Assembly (NCBI RefSeq): GCF_018070575.1
Contig: NZ_JAGPXN010000009.1
Span: forward strand, 1 to 64,000
DNA length: 64,000 nt
Reading direction: 5' to 3'
Source: Micromonospora sp. C31
Lineage (GTDB): Bacteria; Actinomycetota; Actinomycetes; Mycobacteriales; Micromonosporaceae
Positions 45,389 to 58,106 of this stretch are shown here, one piece after another; within the stretch, counting starts at the first letter, position 1, and every line of letters begins with the position of its first letter. Below the pieces are notes generated by a model. It searched no databases. It worked only from the letters and a program-made list of their open reading frames with translations, and was not told the DNA's origin. The position numbers and the translations under genes are program-made.

Positions 45389-45425
45389 GAAACCCTCTAC
45401 AGGAGCTTCAATGAGACGATTGAAG
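45389..45425. promoter_or_regulatory. Nested dyads between MerR-type regulator and UvrA-like gene
   Basis: A perfect 7-bp dyad CTTCAAT-GAGACG-ATTGAAG (45406-45425) overlaps an imperfect dyad (GAAACCC at 45389 to AGCTTC at 45409) around a CTCTACAGGAG core. It is the only low-GC, symmetric stretch in the divergent gap and a natural operator for the double-MerR protein. Promoter boxes are not clear. Confidence 0.5.
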
Positions 45426-45489
45426 GCGGCCTGGCCCCCGTAGATGTAGTCCGGGCGCAACTCCGCCCACGATCCCACGAAGGTTCCGC

Positions 45490-47763
<2,274 letters not shown>

Positions 47764-47771
47764 GCCGCCGG

Positions 47772-47871
47772 GACGGGCAACGGGCCGGGCCGCGGACGGG
47801 CAACGGGCCGGGCCGCGGACGGGCGGACGGGCCGGGCCGCGGACGGGCGACGGGCGACGGGCGACGGGCGG
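47772..47871. repeat. Tandem 23/24-bp repeats grading into 7-bp repeats
   Basis: Two identical 23-bp units (47772, 47795) and a 24-bp variant (47818) are followed by several GACGGGC heptamers. The array is non-coding, starts 8 bases past the UvrA-like stop and fills the gap to the convergent XRE-cupin gene. No unique spacers separate the units, so it is a minisatellite, not CRISPR. Confidence 0.9.
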
Positions 47872-47895
47872 GAGGGACCGGGATCAGCCGGCGGG

Positions 47896-48507
47896 TCAGG
47901 CGTCGTCGGAGGGGGTGGACGGGGACTGCGCCCGGGGGCGGGCGCGCAGGTGGGCGCGTTCGCCCTGCCTGCCGAAGAGGCTGAGGAACTCGACCGGCTC
48001 GGCGTCGGCCGAGCCGAACCAGTGCGGTACGCGGGTGTCGAACTCCGCCGCCTCCCCGGGCGTGAGCACGAGATCCTGGTCGCCGAGGACGACCCGCAGC
48101 CGCCCGTTGAGCACGTAGAGCCACTCGTAGCCCTCGTGGGTCTGCGGGTCCGGTTCCGCCCGGCGACCGTTGCCCGGGATCACGAGCTTGTACGCCTGGA
48201 TGCCGCCCGGCCGGCGGGTCAGCGGCAGCATCGTCATCCCGTGGCGGGTGACCGGACGCAGGTGGATGCGCGGGTCACCGGTGGTGGGGGCGTCCACGAG
48301 TTCGTCGAGCGTGACACCGTGCGCCCTGGCCAGCGGGAGCAGCAGTTCGAGGGTGGGCCGGCGGGCGCCGGACTCCAGCCGGGACAGCGTGCTCACCGAG
48401 ATGCCGGTCACCGACGACAGGTCGGCGAGGGTGGTCTCCCGCTGCCGGCGCAGCGCGCGTAGCCGGGGCCCGACCGCGCCGAGCGTCTGGCCCAGGTCGT
48501 CGTCCAT
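47896..48507 (-). CDS. XRE-family regulator with C-terminal cupin domain
   Basis: A 203-aa regulator. Residues about 12-70 are the XRE/Cro HTH (LRALRRQRETTLADLSSVTGISVSTLSRLESGARRP). Residues about 105-185 are a cupin sensor (THEGYEWLYVLNGRLRVVLGDQDLVLTPGEAAEFDTRVPHWFG). This two-domain type often regulates a divergent oxidoreductase gene, and here the divergent side holds only the remains of one (48579-48797). ATG 48507 gives the family N-terminus MDDDLGQTLG. The C-terminal tail is Ser/Pro/Arg-rich. Confidence 0.9.
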   Translation of the reverse strand: MDDDLGQTLGAVGPRLRALRRQRETTLADLSSVTGISVSTLSRLESGARRPTLELLLPLARAHGVTLDELVDAPTTGDPRIHLRPVTRHGMTMLPLTRRPGGIQAYKLVIPGNGRRAEPDPQTHEGYEWLYVLNGRLRVVLGDQDLVLTPGEAAEFDTRVPHWFGSADAEPVEFLSLFGRQGERAHLRARPRAQSPSTPSDDA

Positions 48508-48578
48508 GCCGCAATCTTGCCACTGCGGCAACGACATTTGCCACCACGCCGACCGCAGCCGCATCGTGGGCGCGGGAG

Positions 48579-48797
48579 GTGGTCACGGTGACCGGTCGGT
48601 TGGCTGACGGCTCCGACCTGGTGGTGATCGGAGGCGGCGCGGCGGGGGCCGGCGAGCACGTCCCCGCCGACGCGACGGGGCGCACGGAGGTGCCCGGTGT
48701 GTGGGTCGCGGGCAACGTCACCGACCCGGCGGCCCAGTTCGGTGCCGCCGCCGCGGCCGGCGTGGTCGCGGCGGCCAGCCAGCCGCGCGAGGCAGGG
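48579..48797 (+). pseudogene. Remnant of an NAD(P)/FAD-dependent oxidoreductase (internal deletion)
   Basis: The frame keeps only the two ends of a thioredoxin-reductase-like enzyme: the FAD-binding LVVIGGGAAG at the N-terminus (about 48616-48645) and the C-terminal segment RTEVPGVWVAGNVTDPAAQFGAA (about 48680-48760). In intact homologues about 200 residues with the NADPH domain lie between them. The junction reads GGGAAGAGEHVPAD. After about 48797 the reading frame is unrelated sequence leading into gdhA. I read this as an internal-deletion pseudogene beside its former XRE-cupin regulator. The opening GTG with GGGAG upstream could still make a short peptide. Confidence 0.7.
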
Positions 48798-48894
48798 ACC
48801 GCGTCCCGGATCGGCTCGTCCACCAGACCGGTGGACCGGACGAGGTCACGGCCGTATCTCCGGACGGTTGGCGGGTATCCGGGCCGGGTGGTAG

Positions 48895-50271
<1,377 letters not shown>

Positions 50272-50400
50272 CCGGATGACCGCTCCGCCGCGACAGCGCC
50301 GGCGCGAAGCTGCGGGTCCAGGGCGACGCCGGCGAGCCGGACCTCCTCCCGGTACGGGCCGTCGGGCCGCTTCGACGGGCGACCGGAGCCGGCGGGAAGA

Positions 50401-50440
50401 GGGCTGGCGCCCGTCGGAGGATTCCGACGGGCGCCAGCCC
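50401..50440. terminator. Strong hairpin terminator after gdhA
   Basis: A perfect 18-bp stem (GGGCTGGCGCCCGTCGGA and its complement) closes on a 4-nt loop and is followed by CTTT on the plus strand. It lies between convergent gdhA and the LPVTG protein gene and can serve both. Confidence 0.9.
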
Positions 50441-50481
50441 CTTTCGCGGTGTCCGGGCGCTGCCCGCAGGGAGTCCCACCG

Positions 50482-51120
50482 TCAGCGCGCGGCTCCCATG
50501 CCGAGGCGGTGGCGCTTGCGCCAGACCAGCGACAGCAGCAGGAGCACCGCGCCGGCGCCGACGAGCCCGCCGCCGAACTTCATCGGAGTGCTCAGGCTGT
50601 CACCCGTGACGGGCAGCGGCGGCGCGTGCTTCTTGAGCACGGTCAGCGTCGCGGTCGCCACCTGGCCGGACGTCTGACCGACCGCCCGGAAGGTGTACCT
50701 GCCGGGGTAGCGCGGCGTGTAGGTGGTGCGGAAGTTGCCGTTGGCGTCGGCCGTGACCACGATGGTGCTGGGGCTCGGCTGGGGCGCCCGCTGGAACGCA
50801 ACCGGCGCCATCGCGACCATCTCGCCGTTGCTGCGGCGTGCCTGCTCGGCACCCGGCACGGCGGCAGCGAGCGGCGACGTGCTGACGGTGATGACGACCG
50901 TCTCGCCCGGCGTCCAGCCGCTGCCGATCAGGGTGGTGGTCTCGCCGACCACGACGGTCGGCGGGCTCACCGCGAGCGTCGCCGGGCCGGGCGGGTAGAC
51001 CGGTGGCTGTGGCGTTCCGGTGCCGGGCGCCGGCTGCGGCTGCGCCGCCCCCGCTGCGGTCGGCGCGGCCAGCACGGCCATGCCGACCGTGAGCGCCATG
51101 ATGATGCGGGATAGCCGCAT
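50482..51120 (-). CDS. LPxTG-type surface protein with Ig-like domain
   Basis: A 212-aa exported wall protein. The signal peptide ends near residue 25 (AAPTAAGAA). A Pro-rich spacer leads to an Ig-like beta-sandwich (residues about 48-162; LAVSPPTVVVGETTTLIGSGWTPGETVVITV, YPGRYTFRAVG). The C-terminal sorting signal is LPVTG at 169-173, a span at about 184-200, then RKRHR. Sortase would link it to peptidoglycan. ATG 51120 was chosen because AGGAGGG lies 8 bases upstream. It starts 13 bases past the DUF4012 gene stop and is probably co-transcribed with it. No sortase gene is in the window. Confidence 0.88.
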   Translation of the reverse strand: MRLSRIIMALTVGMAVLAAPTAAGAAQPQPAPGTGTPQPPVYPPGPATLAVSPPTVVVGETTTLIGSGWTPGETVVITVSTSPLAAAVPGAEQARRSNGEMVAMAPVAFQRAPQPSPSTIVVTADANGNFRTTYTPRYPGRYTFRAVGQTSGQVATATLTVLKKHAPPLPVTGDSLSTPMKFGGGLVGAGAVLLLLSLVWRKRHRLGMGAAR

Positions 51121-51133
51121 GATTGGTTCCCTC

Positions 51134-52912
51134 CTACTGATCACAGCTTGGTGCGGAAACAACTTGGGTGGTCCATGGGGTGGCGGTGGGGGTCAGCCAC
51201 AGCTCGGCGGTACCGACGCCGGTGGTCGCCGTCAGCAGGGTGACCTCCAACGTGCGGGAGCCCCCCGGGCCGACCTCGACGTTGACGGTGCCCACCTGGC
51301 GGCGCCGTTCGGTGCCGCTGCCCACCGCCGTCTCGGCCCCGTCCAGTCGGGCGGCGAGTACCGCCCCACCGGCCGGGCTGTGCACCGACACCAACGTGCG
51401 GGCGGTGTACGGGTCACCCGCCAGACCGAGGCCGAGGACCGACTTGCTGAGACCCGACTTCGGCGCCGACGAACGCAGGACGACCCGGAGCCGGAGCTCC
51501 CGGCGGCCGTCGGGCCGGCAGTCACCGACCGCCAGGGTCGCCGACGGCCGGAGGTAGTAGCCGAGCTTCGCGCCGCTGCCGTCGTTGAGGAACACGCCGA
51601 CCGTCGGCACCTTGTCCTTCTCCGGGAGCGCCCCGGCCATCCGGCTGTCGCCGATCGTCCGTTGCTCCTCGGGTCGGGCACTCCAGAACAATATCCGGCG
51701 TTCGGTGACAGCACGGTCAAATGAGGACAATAACGCCTTAGGGTCAACGTTCTTCGTGACCAGCGCGTCGAACACGGCGGCGGCGGAGGCGGCGAAGAAG
51801 GCGTCCTGCTTCTTGTCGTCCATCCGCTGGTAACTGTCACTGAGCACCGTCTGCACGACCTTCTCGGCGGCCAGCGGCACACCGCCGGGCACCATCACCG
51901 GGCCCGTGGCCTTGAGCAGGTACGACAGCACCACCGGATCGACGGCGAGCACCCCGTCCACGGTGGTCCCCGTGCGCCGCCGGAACATCTCCCGGTAGAG
52001 CGCGGCGGCGGTCGGGAAGTGCGGGGTGAGGTTGACGTCGGCCGGATAGATCCCGGGCAGGTCGGCCCAGAGGCTGCGGACCTCCGCGGGCACCTTCAGC
52101 GGCGGCACGAACCGGCCCAGCGCGCTGCTGGTGCCCTGCTGCCCCATCCGGACCCGGCCGTCGGCAGCGTGGATGACGGCGTACGCGCCGATCATGCCGC
52201 CGGTGGCGCGCAGTTCGGCGGGATTCTGGGAGACCACGAGGTAGGTGCGGTGGCCGTCCGCGCCCAGCAACGCCGGAAGCAGCCGGCTGGCCTGGTCGGC
52301 GGCGGCGGTCAGGTCGGCCAGCCGGTCGATCTCGCCGCGCAGGTCGGCGAGCGCCTGCCGGACCTGAGCCACCAGGCCGTCGGTGGGCACCGCGGCGAGA
52401 CCGTCACGGGCGCCCCGCACCGCGGAGTCGACCGTGGTCAGCTCGGACGACAGGGCCCGCAGCCGGCCCACGTCCAGCCGCCCGCCCGTTGGCACGAGGC
52501 TGGTCAGGTCGGCGCGCAGCAGCGGCGGGAACGCCTGCCGGGCCAGGTCGTCGATGGCCACCGAGACCTGCCGGACCGCCGCCAGGTCGTCCCCCGCGTA
52601 CGGGGTGTGCCGACCGACCCACCAGCCGGGGTCGCCGGTCGCCGCCCGGGCGCTGCCGGCCTGCTCCTGGAGCGCCGCCAGGGTGCGCTGCGCCCGGGCG
52701 GTGTCGCCCCCGAGCACCTGGGCGCTGAGTTCCCGGGCCAGACCGGCGGCGTTGAGCAGGTGGGCGCGGGCCTGCCAGCCCCGCAAGCCCACCCAGCCGC
52801 CGGTCAGCAGCACCAGGGAAACCACCACGAGAGTGGCGAGCAGGGCCAGGCGCACCTGCCGCCGTCGGCGGGAACGACCACGCCGTCGACGCGGTCTCGC
52901 GCTCTCCGTCAC
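51134..52912 (-). CDS. DUF4012 membrane-anchored extracellular protein
   Basis: A 592-aa protein. The strongly basic cytosolic N-terminus (RPRRRRGRSRRRR) precedes one span (about 20-42), so the rest lies outside the membrane. The C-terminal two thirds match DUF4012: YLVVSQNPAELRATGGMIGAYAVI, the middle NLTPHFPTAAALYREMF, VDGVLAVDPVVLSYLL and VVQTVLSDSYQRMDD. These proteins are common in actinobacterial cell-surface polysaccharide loci; their biochemistry is unknown, though their shape recalls LytR-CpsA-Psr-type attachment enzymes. GTG 52912 has GGAAGG upstream. It precedes the LPVTG gene and follows a glycosyltransferase gene. Confidence 0.87.
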   Translation of the reverse strand: MTESARPRRRRGRSRRRRQVRLALLATLVVVSLVLLTGGWVGLRGWQARAHLLNAAGLARELSAQVLGGDTARAQRTLAALQEQAGSARAATGDPGWWVGRHTPYAGDDLAAVRQVSVAIDDLARQAFPPLLRADLTSLVPTGGRLDVGRLRALSSELTTVDSAVRGARDGLAAVPTDGLVAQVRQALADLRGEIDRLADLTAAADQASRLLPALLGADGHRTYLVVSQNPAELRATGGMIGAYAVIHAADGRVRMGQQGTSSALGRFVPPLKVPAEVRSLWADLPGIYPADVNLTPHFPTAAALYREMFRRRTGTTVDGVLAVDPVVLSYLLKATGPVMVPGGVPLAAEKVVQTVLSDSYQRMDDKKQDAFFAASAAAVFDALVTKNVDPKALLSSFDRAVTERRILFWSARPEEQRTIGDSRMAGALPEKDKVPTVGVFLNDGSGAKLGYYLRPSATLAVGDCRPDGRRELRLRVVLRSSAPKSGLSKSVLGLGLAGDPYTARTLVSVHSPAGGAVLAARLDGAETAVGSGTERRRQVGTVNVEVGPGGSRTLEVTLLTATTGVGTAELWLTPTATPWTTQVVSAPSCDQ

Positions 52913-53032
52913 ACCACACGTCCTTCCTGGGAGGCGGAGACCGGACCGCGATCCGCTGCCGCTCCGCACTGCTAACGATCGTTTTCACCCGGAGATGACG
53001 CAGTCGACCGGTACGCGAGCCCCGCTCGCCGC

Positions 53033-54256
53033 TCAACGCACCCCGGCACGCCCGGCGGCCGCCTCGTACAGCAGCCGTTCGATCCGCTCCACGCCCGCCG
53101 ACATCGACATCTCCCGCAGGTACGTCTCGCGGCCGCGCCGGCCCATGTCGCTCCGGGCGGGCGACGGGATGGTGGCGGCGAGCCAGAACCGGTCGGCCAG
53201 GCTCGCCCAGTCCTCCGGCGGGCAGGAGAGCCCCGCCCGGGCCCGCTCCACCACCTCGGCGGTGTCACCGCCGGCGGAGGCGACCACCGGCGCGGCGCAG
53301 GAGAACGCCGCCTGCAGCTTCGCCGGCAGGGTGCTGCGCAGCTCGGGCAGGTCCCGCAGCATGACGAGCTGGTAGTCGGCGGCGGCGTACAGGTCCGGCA
53401 TGTCCGGCGGAGACCGCCGCTCGACGAAGCGCACGTTCTCGGCGCGCAGGTCGGCGGCGAGCCCCCGCACCCGCCGCTCGTCCGCGCCCGAGCCCACCAG
53501 GACGAGGTCCACCGTGCGCTCGAGCGCCGCCGCCGCCCGTACCGCGGTCTCCAGGCCCTGCCGGGCGCCGATGGTGCCGGCGTGCATCACCACGCAGCGC
53601 CCGTCGCGGCGCACCAGCCTGCGGGCGGCGCGGCTGGGCCGCGCGGGCTGGAAGATCCGCTCGTCGGTCCAGTTGAGCACCACCCGTACCCGGGCCGGGT
53701 CCGCGCCCGCCGCGACCACCCGGCCGCGTAGCGACGGCGCGGCCACCGCGATCCGGTCGGCGGCCCGGTAGACGCGCGCCATCGCGGCGCCGATCCGCCC
53801 GGCCCACCGCCCGTTCTCGGCCCCGGTGGGCTGGTCCTCCGCCCAGACGTCCTGCACGTGCACGAGGGTCGGCACCCGGCCCAGCACGCGGAGCAGAGCC
53901 ACCGCGGCGAAGGCGTTCGCCGGCGGCAGGTGGACGTAGAGGGCGTCGACGTCGGCCAGGAACGACCGCCCGGACAGCGTCGCGCTGCCGGCGAACGACA
54001 GGTGCCCGGCCATCCGGGTGCGGACCGACCCGTCGCCCGCCGAGTAGCGCGGCACCCGCCGCACGGTCAGCCGCTCGCTGCGGGTCTCGTGCCGCCAGCG
54101 TTGCCGCCAGCCCGGGTAGACGTGGCCGCCGGGATAGTCGGGGAAGCCGGTCAGCACCTTCACCTGGTGCCCCCGCACGGCGAGTTCCTCGGCGAGGCTG
54201 CCCGGGATGAACGCCGGCTCGGGCGGGAAGTGGTACGACAGGATCCCGATCCTCAC
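53033..54256 (-). CDS. Glycosyltransferase family 4 (WcaI-like)
   Basis: A 407-aa cytosolic GT-B glycosyltransferase. The N-terminal domain has ILSYHFPPEPAFIPGSLAEELAVRGHQVKVLTGFPDYP. The C-terminal donor-binding domain has VVMHAGTIGARQGLETAVRAAA, VLVGSGADERRVRGLA and VRFVERRSPPDMPDLYAAADYQLVML, with the usual retaining-enzyme Glu-rich region only partly conserved. It probably adds a sugar to a lipid-linked surface polysaccharide. GTG 54256 has GGAGGCGGG upstream. The phosphatase gene is divergent, 162 bp away. Confidence 0.9.
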   Translation of the reverse strand: MRIGILSYHFPPEPAFIPGSLAEELAVRGHQVKVLTGFPDYPGGHVYPGWRQRWRHETRSERLTVRRVPRYSAGDGSVRTRMAGHLSFAGSATLSGRSFLADVDALYVHLPPANAFAAVALLRVLGRVPTLVHVQDVWAEDQPTGAENGRWAGRIGAAMARVYRAADRIAVAAPSLRGRVVAAGADPARVRVVLNWTDERIFQPARPSRAARRLVRRDGRCVVMHAGTIGARQGLETAVRAAAALERTVDLVLVGSGADERRVRGLAADLRAENVRFVERRSPPDMPDLYAAADYQLVMLRDLPELRSTLPAKLQAAFSCAAPVVASAGGDTAEVVERARAGLSCPPEDWASLADRFWLAATIPSPARSDMGRRGRETYLREMSMSAGVERIERLLYEAAAGRAGVR

Positions 54257-54418
54257 CGACCCGCCTCCGTCCGGACGCGACGGTTCGGCGCGGCAGCGTG
54301 ACGTGGACGCGTCCGGCCCGCGTACGATGCCGTCATCCCCTCCACGTCCGGCCGGCTCCGACGGCCGGCGGCCGACGCGGCACGACCGTCCGCGACGGCA
54401 CCGACGAGAGGGGTACGC

Positions 54419-54973
54419 ATGGTCGACCGGGTGCTGTTCGTCTGCCACGCCAACCTGTGCCGCTCACCGATGGCCGAGTACATCGCCCGCCGCCTGCTGG
54501 CCGGGCGCGCGGTCACGGTCGCCAGCGCCGGAACCGACGCGTTCGACGACCTGCCGATGCACCCGTACGCGGCGAACCTGGCGGCGGAGACCGGTGGGGA
54601 CCCCACCGACTTCCGCAGCCGCCGGCTGCGCCGGGAGCACCTGGTCGGGGCGACGCTGGTGCTCGCGGCGACGCGCCGCCAACGCTCGGTGTGCACCGCG
54701 CTCGCGCCCGCCGCGCTGCACCGGACGTTCACCCTCCGGCAGTTCGGCCGGCTGGCCGCGGCAGCCGACCCGGCGACGGATGCGGCCGACGGCCCACTGC
54801 GCGCGGCGGTCGAGGCGGCCGCCCGCGTCCGGGGGCGGCTGCAACCCGCCCCCGGCGACACGGACGACCTGCGGGACCCGATCGGCGGGACCGTCGCCGA
54901 CTTCCGGCGCTGCGCGGAGGAGATCGAACAGTCGATGCGCCCCCTCGCGGCGCTCATCGGGACAGCCGGGTGA
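54419..54973 (+). CDS. Low-molecular-weight protein-tyrosine phosphatase (Wzb-like)
   Basis: A 184-aa cytosolic phosphatase. The P-loop Cys9-x5-Arg15-Ser (VCHANLCRS) opens the protein, and the general-acid Asp-Pro pair is at about 157 (DDLRDPIGG). It should dephosphorylate the tyrosine kinase encoded on the opposite strand, whose 3' end overlaps it by 20 bases. ATG 54419 follows GAGAGGGG. The insert around residues 115-150 (Ala/Asp-rich) is longer than in small LMW-PTPs. Confidence 0.93.
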   Translation: MVDRVLFVCHANLCRSPMAEYIARRLLAGRAVTVASAGTDAFDDLPMHPYAANLAAETGGDPTDFRSRRLRREHLVGATLVLAATRRQRSVCTALAPAALHRTFTLRQFGRLAAAADPATDAADGPLRAAVEAAARVRGRLQPAPGDTDDLRDPIGGTVADFRRCAEEIEQSMRPLAALIGTAG

Positions 54974-56408
54974 GTTCCTGCGTACGGTCGCTGACGACAT
55001 CGTCGACGCGCTCCGCGTGCCGGGCGGCCGAGTCGGCGGGCACGCCCGGCGTCGCGGCGGCGGCGACCACCCGGTAGGCCTCGTACTGGTACGCCTCCGC
55101 CTTGGCCACCTTGGCCATGTTCAGCACGCAGCCGAGCAGCCGTACGGAGACCGAGCTCAGGGCCCGGGCGGCCTGCGCCACCTGGCTGCGCGAGGTGCGG
55201 CCCTGTTGGGAGACGAGCAGCGCGCCGTCGGCCTGCACGGCCACCACGACGCCGTCGGTCACCGCCAGCAGCGGGGCGGTGTCGATGATGACGATGTCGG
55301 CCGACTCCCGCAGGGCGAGCAGCAGGTCCGCCATCGCCTTGGAGCCGAGCAGCTCGCTGGGGTTGGGCGGCGCCGAGCCGCTCGGGAGCACCAGCAGGGA
55401 CTTGTCGCCCCAGCGCTGCACCACGTCGCCGACCAGCACGTCGCCGACCAGCACGTCGGTCAGCCCGATGCCGGCGTCGAGCCCCAGGTAGTCGGCGACC
55501 TTCGGCCGGCGCAGGTCGGCGTCGACCAGCAGCACCCGCCAGCCGGCCTCGGCCAGGGCGATCGCCAGGTTGCAGGAGAGCGTGGTCTTGCCCTCTCCCT
55601 GCAGGGCGCTGGTGACCGCGATGACCCGGGCGGGCTCGTGCACGTCGACGAAGCGCAGGTTGGTCCGCAGCTTGCGGACCGCCTCGGCCCGGGCGGAGCT
55701 CGCCGCCGCGCCGACGATCAACGGCTCCGACTTCGCGCTGCTCTCGAAGGGGATCTCGCCGAGCAGCGGGCTGCCGGTGGTGCGTTGGAGGCCGGCGGCG
55801 TCGCGCAGGCGGACGTCGGCGACGCCGCGCAGGATCGCCAGGCCCACGCCGGCGAGCAGACCGAGCAGCGTGCCGACGGCGAAGTTGCGCATGGGCTGCG
55901 GCGATACGGGCACCGGGGTGACCCGGGGTCCGCTGACCACCTCGATCCTGATCGGGCCGGCCCTGCCGTCCTGGGTCGTCTCCACCTTCTGCACCAGCTC
56001 GACGAACTTCGCGGAGAGCAGTTCGGTGACCTTCAGGGCCCGGTTCTGGTCCGTGTCGGTCACGGACGCGCGCAGCAGCACGGTGCCGGTCTCGGTGGAG
56101 GTGCTGACCCGACTCTGGACCTCCTCGGCGGTGAGCCCGACCGGGTCCTCGGCGACCACGCTCTGCGCGAGGCGGTCGCTGGTCAACAGCTCCGCGTAGG
56201 ACTTGACCCGCTGCTGGAGGAAGAGGCCGCCCTGGTAGGCGTCGGTGACGCCCTGGCTCGGCGTGGTGACGAAGAAGGTCACCGACGCGACGTAGCGGGG
56301 CTGCGCCCGGACGGTGACGAGGGCGGTGACGCCGAGCGAGACCATGACGGTGAGGAGCACGATCCACCAGTGCCGGCGCACGAGGCGGAGTTGGCGGTAC
56401 ACGTCCAT
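54954..56408 (-). CDS. Wzz/Wzc-type polysaccharide co-polymerase and tyrosine autokinase
   Basis: A 484-aa inner-membrane protein. The Wzz chain-length domain has spans at about 14-34 and 176-195 with the extracytoplasmic part between them. The cytosolic BY-kinase has Walker A GEGKTT (271-276), Walker A' VDADLRRP (295-302) and Walker B IIDTAP (374-379). The C-terminal Tyr cluster is short (AEAYQYEAYRV). A perfect 15-bp duplication (55422-55451) repeats DVLVG next to the ATPase site. It controls chain length and export of a surface polysaccharide, together with the convergent phosphatase. ATG 56408. Confidence 0.93.
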   Translation of the reverse strand: MDVYRQLRLVRRHWWIVLLTVMVSLGVTALVTVRAQPRYVASVTFFVTTPSQGVTDAYQGGLFLQQRVKSYAELLTSDRLAQSVVAEDPVGLTAEEVQSRVSTSTETGTVLLRASVTDTDQNRALKVTELLSAKFVELVQKVETTQDGRAGPIRIEVVSGPRVTPVPVSPQPMRNFAVGTLLGLLAGVGLAILRGVADVRLRDAAGLQRTTGSPLLGEIPFESSAKSEPLIVGAAASSARAEAVRKLRTNLRFVDVHEPARVIAVTSALQGEGKTTLSCNLAIALAEAGWRVLLVDADLRRPKVADYLGLDAGIGLTDVLVGDVLVGDVVQRWGDKSLLVLPSGSAPPNPSELLGSKAMADLLLALRESADIVIIDTAPLLAVTDGVVVAVQADGALLVSQQGRTSRSQVAQAARALSSVSVRLLGCVLNMAKVAKAEAYQYEAYRVVAAAATPGVPADSAARHAERVDDVVSDRTQELTRLSR

Positions 56409-56741
56409 CAGGCGCGCCTCCGTACCGGGCCGGTAACGCCAAAGAACTTCACGAAAACCCCCAAGGTCGACCTAAGCTCGTGAAACCATTAAAGCGAGCC
56501 ATACGGCTTATGTCCCGAGTTATGCGCTTTCGCCCCTTGACATATGCGTCCGACCCGCCACCGGACAAACGGGCGTAAGGCGTCCCGGGTGGCGGGGCGA
56601 ACGGCCCGTACGTGACGTGGCCGGCAATCACCCGTCCCGACTCGCCGGTGACGGCGCTGCTGGATAGGGTCGGAGTCGGTGTGCCGGGAAGCCTGGTCGG
56701 CATCGATCCGTGCTGCCCGAAGACCCGAGGTGGACCCGCGC
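56409..56741. other. 333-bp divergent promoter region (wzc-like / nhaA)
   Basis: No gene seen. The stretch 56440-56550 is much less GC-rich than its surroundings and likely holds the promoter of the kinase gene on the minus strand. A plus-strand TTGACA (56537-56542) faces nhaA, but no good -10 box follows at 16-18 bp. Confidence 0.5.
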
Positions 56742-58067
56742 ATGACCGACCGCACCCCGCACGACGACGACCGTCCCCGCCCGAACCGCCGGTTCTTCTC
56801 GCGTACGTCCTGGCCGGAGGCCCGCTTCCTGGCCGACGTGCTGCGCACCGAGACCGTCGGCGGCGGCCTCCTGCTGCTCGGCGCGGTGATCGCGCTGGTC
56901 TGGGCGAACTCGCCCTGGGAGTCCGCCTACTCGGCCCTGCGTGCGTGGGTGCCCTGGTCCGGCGGGGCCAGCCTGCACCTCGACCTGAGCCTGGCCACCT
57001 GGGCCGCCGACGGCCTGCTGGCGATCTTCTTCTTCGTGGTCGGGCTGGAACTCAAGCGGGAGTTCGTCGCGGGCGAACTGCGCGACCCGCGCCGGGCGGC
57101 ACTGCCGGTGGTCGCGGCGGTCGGCGGCATGGCCGCGCCCGCCCTGATCTACCTCGCGGTCACCCTCGCCGCCGGCGGCGAGGGGGTGCGGGGCTGGGCC
57201 ATCCCCACCGCGACGGACATCGCCTTCGCGCTGGCCGTGCTGGCCGTCATCGGCTCCCACCTGCCGCAGGGCCTACGGGCCTTCCTGCTCACCCTCGCGG
57301 TGGTCGACGACCTGCTCGCCATCACCATCATCGCGGTCTTCTACACCGACGACTTCAGCCCGCTACCGCTGCTGGCCTCCCTGGTCCCCATCGCCGTCTT
57401 CGGCCTGCTCGTGCAGCGGCGCAAGACCTGGTGGTGGGCACTGATCCCGCTCGCGGTCACCGCCTGGACCCTGATGCACGCCTCCGGGGTGCACGCCACC
57501 GTCGCGGGCGTCCTGCTGGGCTTCACCGTGCCCGTCCTGCGGGGCAAGACCGGCGACTCGCACGGGCTCGCCGAGCACCTGGAGCACCGCTGGCGCCCGA
57601 TCTCGGCCGGGTTCGCCGTGCCGATCTTCGCCTTCTTCGCGGCCGGGGTCTCGCTGCGGGGCGCCGACCTGGGAGCCATCGTCACCGACCCGATCGTGAT
57701 CGGCGTCGTCGCCGGCCTGGTGCTCGGCAAGGTCATCGGAATCTTCGGCTCGACGTTCCTGCTCGCCCGGTTCACCCGGGCGCAGCTCGACGAGGACATC
57801 ACCTGGACGGACCTGCTCGGCGTGGCACTGCTCGCCGGGATCGGATTCACCGTCTCCCTGCTGATCGGCGAACTCGCCTTCGGCACCAGCAGCGCCGCCG
57901 ACGACAACGTCAAGGCTGCCGTGCTGACCGGCTCGGTGGTCTCCGCGCTGCTCGCCACGGTCGTGCTGGTGCGACGCAACGCCGCCTACCGGCGGATCGC
58001 CGAGGAGGAGCGGGTGGACGCCGACCAGGACGGCATCCCGGACGTCTACCAGCGCCGCAACGGCTGA
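56742..58067 (+). CDS. nhaA: Na+/H+ antiporter NhaA
   Basis: A 441-aa inner-membrane antiporter with about 12 spans. Family markers: [18 protein letters not shown], the [16 protein letters not shown] segment, and [19 protein letters not shown] with the paired Asp that carry Na+/H+. [26 protein letters not shown] marks a late span. The C-terminus is longer than in E. coli (388 aa) and ends [16 protein letters not shown], which has a calcium-loop-like DxDxDG pattern. ATG 56742 follows GAGGTGG at suitable spacing. Monocistronic. Confidence 0.95.
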   Translation: MTDRTPHDDDRPRPNRRFFSRTSWPEARFLADVLRTETVGGGLLLLGAVIALVWANSPWESAYSALRAWVPWSGGASLHLDLSLATWAADGLLAIFFFVVGLELKREFVAGELRDPRRAALPVVAAVGGMAAPALIYLAVTLAAGGEGVRGWAIPTATDIAFALAVLAVIGSHLPQGLRAFLLTLAVVDDLLAITIIAVFYTDDFSPLPLLASLVPIAVFGLLVQRRKTWWWALIPLAVTAWTLMHASGVHATVAGVLLGFTVPVLRGKTGDSHGLAEHLEHRWRPISAGFAVPIFAFFAAGVSLRGADLGAIVTDPIVIGVVAGLVLGKVIGIFGSTFLLARFTRAQLDEDITWTDLLGVALLAGIGFTVSLLIGELAFGTSSAADDNVKAAVLTGSVVSALLATVVLVRRNAAYRRIAEEERVDADQDGIPDVYQRRNG

Positions 58068-58106
58068 CCGGGCCGGCCCGTCCGGCGCCGGCCACGAGGC
58101 CCCGGC

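Noticed and set aside
47772..47871. CRISPR or phage attachment site
   Set aside because: Tandem slippage repeat without spacers, integrase or tRNA.
56537..56570. Sigma-70 promoter for nhaA starting TTGACA
   Set aside because: No acceptable -10 hexamer at 16-18 bp; the box alone is not enough.
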